Part shown: positions 1 to 7,267 of the stretch, in pieces
Layout: the number at the start of each line of letters is the position of its first letter
Position numbering within the stretch: the stretch's first letter is position 1
NCBI GenBank assembly: GCA_903831165.1
Contig: CAIKWV010000100.1
Location: forward strand, 1 to 8,687
Length of the DNA: 8,687 nucleotides
From: an uncultured cyanobacterium
Lineage (GTDB): Bacteria; Cyanobacteriota; Cyanobacteriia; PCC-6307; Cyanobiaceae
Direction of reading: 5' to 3'
The notes under the pieces: generated by a model
Told to the model about the DNA's origin: nothing
What the model saw: the letters and a program-made list of their open reading frames with translations, nothing else
Databases searched by the model: none
Position numbers and translations under genes: made by a program

Positions 1-513
1 CATCCCTCGGCGATCAGCCTGGATCGCTGTCCCACCTGCCTGGGCCTGTTCCTGGAGCACGGCACCCTGCAGCAGCTGCTGCGCGAGGCGGTGGGCCCGG
101 TCTGGGAGGTGGACACGCCCCTGCTCAACAGCCTGGTGGAGTCGCCGCGCAGCCAGCCTGGGGCCCTGCGCTACCGGGCCTGCCCCGCCTGCGGCGACAT
201 GATGAACCGCAGCCTGTTCGGCAAACGCAGCGGCGTGATCGTCGATCGCTGCCGCAGCCACGGCACCTGGCTCGATCCGGGCGAACTGCGCCAGCTGCTG
301 GCCTGGACCCGGGCCGGCGGCGCCCTGCGCCACGAGGAGCAGAGCGAGCAGGAACGGCTGCGGCAGGAGCTGCGGGAAGCCCGGAACGCCCAGGAACTGC
401 AACGCAAGCTGGAGGGGCTGGTGGCCCTGGAGACCAGCTCCTCGCGGCGCCCCCTGCAGGAGATCGACCTGCTGGTCGTGCTGGGGCGGGCCCTGCGCCA
501 GCTGTGGCGTTGA
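1..513 (+). CDS. TFIIB-type zinc-ribbon protein, 5' end outside window
   Basis: The frame is open from base 1, so the N-terminus lies outside the window; 170 residues are visible. Two zinc-ribbon units can be seen. The first survives only as its second half, with C10-x2-C13 followed by LGLFLEHGTL. The second is complete: C61-x2-C64, then C84-x2-H87 inside the signature DRCRSHGTWLDPGEL. That pattern (CPxC...DxCxxHGxWLDxGEL) is typical of the small bacterial zf-TFIIB family (COG3809-like). Family members bind zinc, but their partners and role are not established. Residues about 105-140 are rich in Glu, Gln and Arg and look like a short coiled coil. The C-terminus (about 153-170) is a Leu-rich amphipathic stretch. 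A GTG at 91 is an internal valine, not the start, because the first ribbon lies upstream of it. The family call is secure; the function is unknown. Confidence 0.85.
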   Translation, partial: HPSAISLDRCPTCLGLFLEHGTLQQLLREAVGPVWEVDTPLLNSLVESPRSQPGALRYRACPACGDMMNRSLFGKRSGVIVDRCRSHGTWLDPGELRQLLAWTRAGGALRHEEQSEQERLRQELREARNAQELQRKLEGLVALETSSSRRPLQEIDLLVVLGRALRQLWR

Positions 514-523
514 AGGGGTGGCG

Positions 524-631
524 ATGAAGCTCAGCATTGCTGCTGCGACTCAAGCATGGTGCCTCAGCGGCACCAAGCCGTACATCCACGGCCTGGCCCA
601 ACTGGCAGCTGAGTCCAGCGATTCACCCTGA
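524..631 (+). CDS. Possible small ORF (35 aa) directly behind the zinc-ribbon gene
   Basis: An ATG lies 10 bases after the zinc-ribbon stop codon and is preceded by a purine-rich AAGGGG at 513-518, a plausible ribosome-binding site. The ORF encodes 35 residues beginning MKLSIAAATQAW and ends at TGA 629-631. The closeness to the upstream stop would fit translational coupling. I recognise no family. It may be a small protein, the remains of a longer gene cut off by an early stop, or chance. The support is the position and the ribosome-binding site only. Confidence 0.25.
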   Translation: MKLSIAAATQAWCLSGTKPYIHGLAQLAAESSDSP

Positions 632-712
632 GATTACCCAGCCTGAGCTTGGCAAAACTGCTGGCGGACATGATCCCAACGGGCACCAGCAGCCCCAGGA
701 GACAGACCTTCT

Positions 713-726
713 ACAGGCCAGCCTGT
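713..726. repeat. Short inverted repeat ACAGGC-CA-GCCTGT
   Basis: Six-base perfect arms flank a 2-base centre, in the gap between two convergent genes. It has no T-run on either side. It could be one element of a transcription-termination region shared with the palindrome at 752-768, or chance. Confidence 0.25.
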
Positions 727-751
727 CAACAGGATGAACGGACTCCAGCAA

Positions 752-768
752 CGACGTCCGGGACGTCG
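752..768. terminator. Perfect 17-bp palindrome between convergent genes
   Basis: CGACGTCCGGGACGTCG has 8-base perfect arms around a single G. As RNA it would fold as a 7-bp stem with a 3-base loop on either strand. It sits 31 bases beyond the stop codon of the minus-strand redox gene and about 120 bases past the plus-strand genes, which is the right place for a bidirectional transcription stop. It lacks a T-tract, so intrinsic termination is not shown. A protein-binding site is the alternative reading. Confidence 0.35.
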
Positions 769-798
769 AGGCCAGCATTGATGACATACAGGAATCGG

Positions 799-3543
799 TC
801 AAGAAACCAGACCAACCCTGGAAGCCAGTGCGAGCTGACTGTAGAGATCCTCGATGCGAAGCGCCAGCTGCCGCAGCAGACTTCGGCTGAATTCTGGAGA
901 CGTTTGCAACAAACTCTCAAAGCGCTCTGCCGAAAAAACCAGCAATTGAACGGGCTCCCCTTCCGCTCTCACCTCCGCCCGTCGGCTGTGGTCAGCGAAG
1001 AAGGCCACATCACCGATCGGTTCGCCCGCCCGCACTCGGGCCATCTTTCTCAGCTGCCCATCGGGACGATGACCACGCAGCACAAGGCACTGGCCCTCAA
1101 GCAGGATCGCGACCAGGTTGGCGGGATCGCCGACCTGGAACAATCGCTCACCGGGATCCAGCGTCCTCAGCTGGCCCCAGCGCACCATGTTGAAAAGCGC
1201 CGCTGGCGACAGACCTGCCGCCATGGGAACCGCCAGCAAACGCCTTAGCAGCAGCTGCTGCTCGGGGCTGTTGTCGGAGAAAAAGGCATCCAGGCTGTCC
1301 TGATTCAAGCCATCCGAGCGCCCCTGTCGCAGCAAAGCCTCAGCCCGATTGGGGGAGCGTTTGCCCTGCACGAACAACACCCAACGGGCCGTATCGGGAT
1401 CCGGATCAGACCAGAGGGAATCGATCACATCGGCCGGATCCGGCGACACGCCGAGACCGACCGAATCAGCGGGAGACAAGGCGGGCGCCATCAGCTGATC
1501 TTCAGTTCGCAGGGTGCCCAGAAGCTTGGCTGGACAATGCCGGAGCAACTGCTCAACCTGCACGTGCAAAGGATGGTCAGCTGTGATGGTATTTAGACCG
1601 GGCCGCAGCGCGATGTAACAACTGGCGATGCGCCGGTCAATCACCGGCAACAAAGGATTCAGCAGGGGTTCGAGCTCGGCAGCTCGAGCCAGACTCAGCC
1701 GGGCTGCCAACTGCTGCCTGAGCTCCTCAACTTCTCGTTCGAGATTGTTGATGGCGAAAGCAGAAGCTGGTCCGAAACAAGCCAGGAGCTCCTGCCAGCT
1801 GACATCATCAAGACCGAATTGCCGGCGGATCTGCTCCAGACTGTCCTGCTGACGAGGATTTGAGAGAACCGCCTGCGGGTTACTGCTCGATTGCACAAGA
1901 TTAGCAAGAGCCTGGGAAGCAGCCTGCTGACGCAGGCTGCGGCTATCCAGCTGGAGCTGGTCAAGATGCAGAATGCGCGGATCACTGATGGCCAAGACGC
2001 GGATCGCCGCATAGTGATCCTCATCGACAAGCCCCAGAGAAAGGCGTAACTCTTCCAATTGCATCAATGACTCGGCCCGCTCCAACCGTCCCGAGGCGAA
2101 TAGCTCTTTCAACACCGAGCGGTAGATTTCCCGCTTGGTCTCGCCCACCTGGGCCGGCAACACCTTGGCCAGCGTGTAAACCTCCTGAGGAGTCAAATCA
2201 CCCAGACTGCGTCCATCAAGGTACTGCTCCAACTCGGGCAATACCTTGGCGAGCTGCTTGCGCAGGCTGGTACTGGCACTCTCGCGGGTGTAGGTGCTGC
2301 GATCCCGGAACCAAGCCCGATAGAGCCACATGCCGCTGGCACCGAGCACCAGCGAGCGGATCAACTGACCGCTCACGCCACCAAAGGCTCCCAGGGAGGG
2401 ATCGGCAAACCAGAAAAACCCATTGACCGCCACAAAACTGGCCAACACGCGGGTTTGATGACGGGCGCGATCCCTGGATTTCTCGGGATTGAGCACCTTG
2501 TTGAGTCGTCGACAAAACAGGCGATCAATGGCGGTGAAGAGTCCCACCGAAAGACAGCCGCCCAGCACCAACAGAAATGGCAAACTCAACAAGCGAGGCA
2601 GACCCAGCCCCAACCCCTGAGGCAGGGGCTCCAAAATCAGCGATATCGCCCTGCTGTCATACGCCCACATGCCGCTGCGAAGATAGTTGACACCGCCCCG
2701 AGATTCATCCTGAATCAGAAGGAAAAAGGCAATCACCAGGCCTGGATAAGAATACCAAGCCCAATTCAAACCAGGTTTGCCAGCCAAACCTTGCCAGTAA
2801 GCCCGTTCGGAATCGATATCGATGCAGGGCGACTGGCAGGCCACACAGGCACTTGACTCTTTACCACTGGCATCCACGCTGCGGCACATCGATTGCGTCA
2901 GCGGTGAACCGGTTTGAAGCTGGGCCGCACTCCCCAACAGACTGCGCGGCCCTGTGACCAGAGCCTGCACCGGAGCCATCGGACAGAAATACTGACACCA
3001 GGCTTTGCCGGCATAGGCCCAGCCAATCCCCAGGGCCGCCAGCACGGTGAGAGCGAGGAACAGCCCCAGGGCGAGGGGATTGCTGTTGACCACGAGCAAC
3101 CGCAGGCTCAGGCCAGCGATGAACAGGGCCCACTGCAGCTGCACATGGTGACGGGCCAACCAGGAATTGGCTTCCACCTTCACGACATCACGCCGTCCAC
3201 CTTTGCCAACCACCGTGCGCTGCTTGCCCAGGGCACGGAACAGCTGGGAAACAAAGGCCAGGGGACAGATCCGTCGCCTGATCTCATGGCTGAGCAACAC
3301 CAAGATCAGCACACCCAGAGGCACAACAATGCCCCAGAACAACTGGTTGCCCTCGTGGTGATGGCACTGGCGCAGACCACCGCAGTGATCGAGATCAAAA
3401 GGCCAGGGATCCCAGCCCGGCACCAGCAGGGTCATGATCAGTGCGCACCAGCCCGTCAGCAGAGCCCAACGAGCCAGATGGGCCCTTCTCTCGGACCAGA
3501 GGCTCAGTGCCTGCACAACTACGAGTCGCAAACGGAGGGCCAC
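799..3543 (-). CDS. Membrane polyferredoxin (NapH/CcoG-like) fused to a cyclic nucleotide-binding domain
   Basis: This is an intact 914-residue ORF with a GTG start at 3543; no strong ribosome-binding site is visible, and GTG codon 10 is an alternative. Residues 1-410 are membrane-bound, with hydrophobic segments near 25-44, 68-86, 136-153, 157-178, 265-278, 318-338 and 368-381. Between or after these lie iron-sulfur-type cysteines: C93-P, C183-x3-C187-P, then C220 and C233-x2-C236-x3-C240. This resembles the NapH/CcoG/NosR-type ferredoxin fold that passes electrons through a membrane. The usual first CxxxCP motif is reduced to RRRICP. Residues about 415-780 are soluble, helical and rich in Leu and Gln. 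Residues about 785-900 form a CAP_ED-like cyclic-nucleotide-binding domain with a phosphate-binding-cassette-like GEPIGDVAFFADHSRRA, in which the canonical Glu of G-E is Asp. Electron transfer controlled by a nucleotide is inference. The protein may serve as sensor or regulator; donor and acceptor are unknown. Confidence 0.85.
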   Translation of the reverse strand: MALRLRLVVVQALSLWSERRAHLARWALLTGWCALIMTLLVPGWDPWPFDLDHCGGLRQCHHHEGNQLFWGIVVPLGVLILVLLSHEIRRRICPLAFVSQLFRALGKQRTVVGKGGRRDVVKVEANSWLARHHVQLQWALFIAGLSLRLLVVNSNPLALGLFLALTVLAALGIGWAYAGKAWCQYFCPMAPVQALVTGPRSLLGSAAQLQTGSPLTQSMCRSVDASGKESSACVACQSPCIDIDSERAYWQGLAGKPGLNWAWYSYPGLVIAFFLLIQDESRGGVNYLRSGMWAYDSRAISLILEPLPQGLGLGLPRLLSLPFLLVLGGCLSVGLFTAIDRLFCRRLNKVLNPEKSRDRARHQTRVLASFVAVNGFFWFADPSLGAFGGVSGQLIRSLVLGASGMWLYRAWFRDRSTYTRESASTSLRKQLAKVLPELEQYLDGRSLGDLTPQEVYTLAKVLPAQVGETKREIYRSVLKELFASGRLERAESLMQLEELRLSLGLVDEDHYAAIRVLAISDPRILHLDQLQLDSRSLRQQAASQALANLVQSSSNPQAVLSNPRQQDSLEQIRRQFGLDDVSWQELLACFGPASAFAINNLEREVEELRQQLAARLSLARAAELEPLLNPLLPVIDRRIASCYIALRPGLNTITADHPLHVQVEQLLRHCPAKLLGTLRTEDQLMAPALSPADSVGLGVSPDPADVIDSLWSDPDPDTARWVLFVQGKRSPNRAEALLRQGRSDGLNQDSLDAFFSDNSPEQQLLLRRLLAVPMAAGLSPAALFNMVRWGQLRTLDPGERLFQVGDPANLVAILLEGQCLVLRGHRPDGQLRKMARVRAGEPIGDVAFFADHSRRAEVRAEGEPVQLLVFSAERFESLLQTSPEFSRSLLRQLALRIEDLYSQLALASRVGLVS

Positions 3544-3885
3544 TACAGCACGCTTGCCGCATAACCGTGCGTACTGAGTAAAGGCATTAACCGCGTTCCA
3601 CCGCCTTCTTCCCCATCTGCCCCGGAGAACCCGCGGATGTTCCTAAACCCCTTTGTGCCTGCATGGAGGTGATGACTTCCAGATCCCGTGACCTAAGTTG
3701 GTCAACCAACCTTGGCGTGAATTCGGGCCGAAGCGTGTTTCCGGGGTTGCCACAAAGCCCCATCTACGTTGACGAGATTCACGCTCCTGCCTCATCACCG
3801 ATAACGACCATGACGTGCTCTGAACCGAGCTGGTTGGGCTGGCTCGCTGCAACGTTGATGCCAAAGCCGCTATGGCGATGAAAAC
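3544..3885. other. Divergent intergenic spacer between the redox gene and coaE
   Basis: This 342-base stretch separates two divergently read genes, so promoters for both should lie here, but I see no convincing -35/-10 pair. It is visibly less GC-rich than coaE. It contains the inverted repeat at 3697-3710 and a GGAGGTGAT that matches the anti-Shine-Dalgarno end of 16S rRNA at 3665-3673. A 72-codon plus-strand ORF (3663-3881) and a 25-codon minus-strand ORF (about 3584-3661) are open here. Neither resembles a known protein. Confidence 0.5.
3697..3710. promoter_or_regulatory. Inverted repeat GTTGGT-CA-ACCAAC, possible operator
   Basis: Perfect 6-base arms flank a 2-base centre, with partial extension outwards (AAG...CTT). 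It lies in the divergent spacer, about 155 bases from the redox gene start and 175 bases from the coaE start. This would suit a dimeric regulator acting on either gene. It matches no binding consensus that I can name. Confidence 0.25.
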
Positions 3886-4517
<632 letters not shown>

Positions 4518-4524
<7 letters not shown>

Positions 4525-4547
4525 CCCCCACGCAACCTGGCTGGGGG
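4518..4547 (+). other. Two overlapping, mutually exclusive hairpins after coaE
   Basis: AGGTTG (4518-4523) can pair with CAACCT (4533-4538), and CCCCCA (4525-4530) can pair with TGGGGG (4542-4547). The two stems interlock, so only one can form simply, or together they make a pseudoknot. They span the coaE stop codon and lie 20 bases before the next start. No T-run follows, so this is not a classical terminator. A weak translational switch or chance are both possible. Confidence 0.25.
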
Positions 4548-4566
4548 GAACCCGGCAGGACAGACA

Positions 4567-6228
4567 ATGGCCAGCAGGTGTCAGCCGATTGAGGCGCCAG
4601 TGACAGCCACGATCTTTGTTCAGATCGCCAGCTATCGGGATCCCGACTGTGGTGCGACCCTGCGCGATCTGCTCCGCAAGGCGGCGGCTCCCGAGCGGAT
4701 CAGCATCGGGCTCTGCCTGCAGAACCAGCCCGAGGATGAACCCCAGTGCGGCATCGGCGATCTGGCGGACGATCCCCGGCTGCGGCTGATCAACCGGCGG
4801 GCGGCCGATTCCAGGGGCGTCTGCTGGGCGCGCAGCCTGGTGCAGAGCCTCTGGCGGGGCGAAGACTTCACGCTGCAGCTCGACAGCCACATGCGCTTCG
4901 AGCCGGACTGGGATCAACAGCTGTTGATGAGCTGGCAGGAATGCGGAGATCCCGGGGCGATCCTGAGCTGCTATCCCAACGGCTTCCAGCCGCCGGATCA
5001 ACGGGACCGCGCCAGCCTGCCGCTGATGGCCGCCCTGGCCTTCAACGAGGACGGGCTGCCGCGCTTTCAGGCGATCAACCGCTTCAAGCTGCCCGAGCAG
5101 CGGCCGACGCGACCGATTCCGGGGGCCTTCATCAGCGCCGGCATGATCTTCGGCCCCGGCCAGATGATCAGCGACGTGCCCTATGACCCCCATCTCTACT
5201 TCTACGGTGAAGAAGTGACCCTGGCCGCCCGACTATGGACAGCTGGATACAACATCTATAACCCCAATCGCCTAGCTGTTTACCACCTGTACAAAACCAC
5301 GGCCGCCGCCGCCCCCACCCATTGGAGCGACCACAACAATTGGTGGCAGCACAACCAGCTCGCCCTGGAACGGGCCAAGCATCTGCTGGGCATGGCCCCG
5401 AGCCCAACAGCCGCAGCCCTGCAGGAGATCGAGCGCTATGGGCTGGGCAGCCAGCGCAGCCTGGCGGACTACCAGGCCTGGAGCGGCATTGATTTTCAGG
5501 CCGCTCAGGTTGCCGGCCATGCCCTGCAGGGCCTGTTCGGCACAGCGGCCACCAATCCGCTGCTGGCCAGTTCCAACAACGCGACGGAGCGACGCCGCAT
5601 CTTCACAGACATCCATGCTGCCAACTTCTCGCACCAGTCCTCAGCCCACGACGGGGCGGAGCCGGAATCCGTCTCGGGGCCGGGCAGCAGCCTGGCCGAA
5701 ACCGAGAAACTGCGCCGAGACCTGAAGGGGATCATCGAGAAACTGGAGATCAAAAGCCTGCTCGATGCCCCCTGCGGCGACAGCCACTGGATCGCCAGCC
5801 TGGCCGGCCAGCTCAATCTCTACCTCGGTCTTGACATCGTTGCCGATCTGATTGCCGACAACATCCGCCGCTACGCCGATCGCAACATGTACTTTCAGGT
5901 CGGCGACATCTTGACGACGCGCCTGCCCCGGACCGATGCGATTCTGTGCCGGGACTGCCTGGTGCATCTCAACGACGCCTCGATTCTCCAAGCCCTGCAC
6001 AATTTCCAAGCCAGCGGTGCGCAGTATCTGCTCAGCACCTCCTTCCCACAGCGCTCCAACAGGACGATCGAGCAGGAGGGCTATCAATGGCAGCCCCTCA
6101 ATCTCCAGGCCGCCCCCTTTCACCTCGGCGAGCCCCTGGCCGTGATCGAGGAATACCCGCGCGATTTCTGCTTTGAATTCCGCGATAAAGCGCTGCTGGT
6201 CTGGGACTTAGCCAGCCTCAGACTCTGA
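4567..6228 (+). CDS. GT60-like (GlcNAc family) glycosyltransferase fused to a class I SAM methyltransferase
   Basis: The protein has 553 residues in two domains. Residues about 14-245 match the 'GlcNAc' glycosyltransferase family (Pfam PF11397, CAZy GT60) known from the Skp1 hydroxyproline GlcNAc-transferase: TIFVQIASYRDPDC at 15-28, the metal/sugar-nucleotide motif LQLDSHMRF at 103-111 (D106-S-H108), ILSCYPNGF at 132-140, DVPYDPHLYFYGEE at 203-216, and a late H240 in YHLYK. Residues about 345-553 form a methyltransferase with ESVSGPGSSL (367-376), the SAM-binding loop LLDAPCGD (398-405), GLDIVADLI (421-429) and CRDCLVHL (461-468). Donor sugar, acceptor and methylated group are inferred only. 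The ATG at 4567 has AGGA at 4557-4560. A GTG at 4600, 14 bases after a GAGG, would remove only 11 residues ahead of the conserved core. No signal peptide or membrane segment is seen, so the protein is probably cytoplasmic. It lies 42 bases after coaE and converges with a prolyl hydroxylase-like gene. Confidence 0.9.
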   Translation: MASRCQPIEAPVTATIFVQIASYRDPDCGATLRDLLRKAAAPERISIGLCLQNQPEDEPQCGIGDLADDPRLRLINRRAADSRGVCWARSLVQSLWRGEDFTLQLDSHMRFEPDWDQQLLMSWQECGDPGAILSCYPNGFQPPDQRDRASLPLMAALAFNEDGLPRFQAINRFKLPEQRPTRPIPGAFISAGMIFGPGQMISDVPYDPHLYFYGEEVTLAARLWTAGYNIYNPNRLAVYHLYKTTAAAAPTHWSDHNNWWQHNQLALERAKHLLGMAPSPTAAALQEIERYGLGSQRSLADYQAWSGIDFQAAQVAGHALQGLFGTAATNPLLASSNNATERRRIFTDIHAANFSHQSSAHDGAEPESVSGPGSSLAETEKLRRDLKGIIEKLEIKSLLDAPCGDSHWIASLAGQLNLYLGLDIVADLIADNIRRYADRNMYFQVGDILTTRLPRTDAILCRDCLVHLNDASILQALHNFQASGAQYLLSTSFPQRSNRTIEQEGYQWQPLNLQAAPFHLGEPLAVIEEYPRDFCFEFRDKALLVWDLASLRL

Positions 6229-6253
6229 GGCCGAACGCCGAGCCCAGGCGGCG
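6215..6253. terminator. Tandem hairpins at the end of the GT-MT gene
   Basis: The first element, GCCTCAGACTCTGAGGC (6215-6231), has perfect 8-base arms around one C and contains the gene's TGA stop. As RNA it makes a 7-bp stem with a 3-base loop. Five bases on, CGCCG (6236-6240) pairs with CGGCG (6249-6253) over an 8-base loop, followed by GTCTTTCC, a poor T-tract. Their position between convergent genes suits a bidirectional stop. A third weak stem lies at 6295-6320. Termination itself is inferred. Confidence 0.4.
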
Positions 6254-6376
6254 GTCTTTCCAGCTGGCAGCGGATGCGCCAAGGTGCAAGTCCGCGCGTG
6301 ATTCGGTTTCAGGCCACGCGTCATTGGGCCCCGGTGTGCAGCGCTCGGCCCAGGGAAAGCCCGACGGAGCGGACCA

Positions 6377-7234
6377 TCAACAGAGCCTTGGGCCATTGCG
6401 TCCCGGCTCGGCGCGGAACCACTTGGTTATCACGTACTTGCGACCTTTCTGCACCGGCAGGGCCTCATGCAGGGTGGCGGGATTCGGGAGGCCATCCGGC
6501 AGCAGATTGTTCCAGGCCAGGGCCAGGCCCGGCTGCGGCTGGAAATCACGACCGATCTGGACAAAGCGGGTCTCGCCGCCGGCCGGCACGCGATTCAGAT
6601 ACAGCATCACCGTCCAAGTGCGCTGGCCACCGGGATTGGTGTGCTCGGCATATTCCTGCGTGCCGGGGGCGAACCAATCGGTGTGGGCCTTGAAGTACTG
6701 GCCCTGGTCATAACGCTGCCCCTGTAACGGCTCGGAAGCGGCCGGATCCACCCCGATCAGCGCCGCCAGGAGCCGGTCCAGCTCGGCTGACAGCTCCGGC
6801 AGCGCCTGGTTGAGATAGCAGGTGCGGCTGGTGCGGTAATCCTGCGGACCGCGGGTGACGGTGGAGGGGTTGAGGCTGGTGTCGATCGCGCGGATCAGTT
6901 GCCGGCATTGCTTCGCAGGCAGCAAATCGGGGATCTCATACACCTGGGCCAAGGTGGTGTCGAGCCGCCAGGCCCGCGGCCGATACTCCGGGTCGGTGAG
7001 CGGCGCCCGGGCCAGCCGTTGCCAGAGCGAACCCTCAGCGGGCGGACTGGGCCGGATCGCCGAAGGGTCCGGGCCTGCCGGGATGAAGCCCCCCAGCTCG
7101 ACGGCGATGGCGGCCGGATCAAAGCCCTCGGCCTGGGCCCGCAGAAACAGGGTGTTCAGGTCACAGCCGCGCTGGCGGTTGAGGCGCAGCCAGCCCCGCC
7201 AGGAGTCATCCAGGGGCTTGGACGTCGAACCCAT
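6377..7234 (-). CDS. Prolyl 4-hydroxylase-like 2-oxoglutarate/Fe(II) dioxygenase
   Basis: The 285-residue protein has an oxygenase domain at about 95-275. The iron ligands are H184-x-D186 (in YFKAHTDWF) and H256 (in TLHEALP), and K266 in GRKYVITKWFR is placed to bind 2-oxoglutarate. The spacing (His to distal His 72, distal His to Lys 10) is almost the same as in collagen and bacterial prolyl 4-hydroxylases. GGETRF (219-224) and LALAWNN (237-243) are further family features. The reaction would be hydroxylation of a protein prolyl residue, with succinate and CO2 as by-products. The N-terminal 55 residues form a separate helical segment (WRGWLRLNRQRGC ... GFDPAAIAVELGG) of unknown role. The ATG at 7234 is preceded by GAGG at a usable distance. 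The small membrane-protein gene ends 33 bases upstream on the same strand, which suggests an operon. The gene converges with the GT60-like gene. A free-proline or small-peptide substrate cannot be excluded. Confidence 0.92.
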   Translation of the reverse strand: MGSTSKPLDDSWRGWLRLNRQRGCDLNTLFLRAQAEGFDPAAIAVELGGFIPAGPDPSAIRPSPPAEGSLWQRLARAPLTDPEYRPRAWRLDTTLAQVYEIPDLLPAKQCRQLIRAIDTSLNPSTVTRGPQDYRTSRTCYLNQALPELSAELDRLLAALIGVDPAASEPLQGQRYDQGQYFKAHTDWFAPGTQEYAEHTNPGGQRTWTVMLYLNRVPAGGETRFVQIGRDFQPQPGLALAWNNLLPDGLPNPATLHEALPVQKGRKYVITKWFRAEPGRNGPRLC

Positions 7235-7267
7235 GACAGCCAGCCTCGCGCTGAAAGCCTGACCCGA

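Noticed and set aside
649..1248. Open frame of 199 codons on the plus strand
   Set aside because: Most of it is opposite the cyclic-nucleotide-binding domain, and the remainder has no start signal or recognisable motif.
2914..3564. Open frame of 216 codons on the plus strand opposite the redox protein
   Set aside because: It is antisense to the iron-sulfur and membrane segments; Gln-, His- and Pro-rich, with no family features.
6229..6376. Search for a small gene or RNA between the convergent GT-MT and hydroxylase genes
   Set aside because: Only hairpins (6236-6253, 6295-6320) were found. The minus-strand ORF at 6208-6396 overlaps both gene ends and has no recognisable features.
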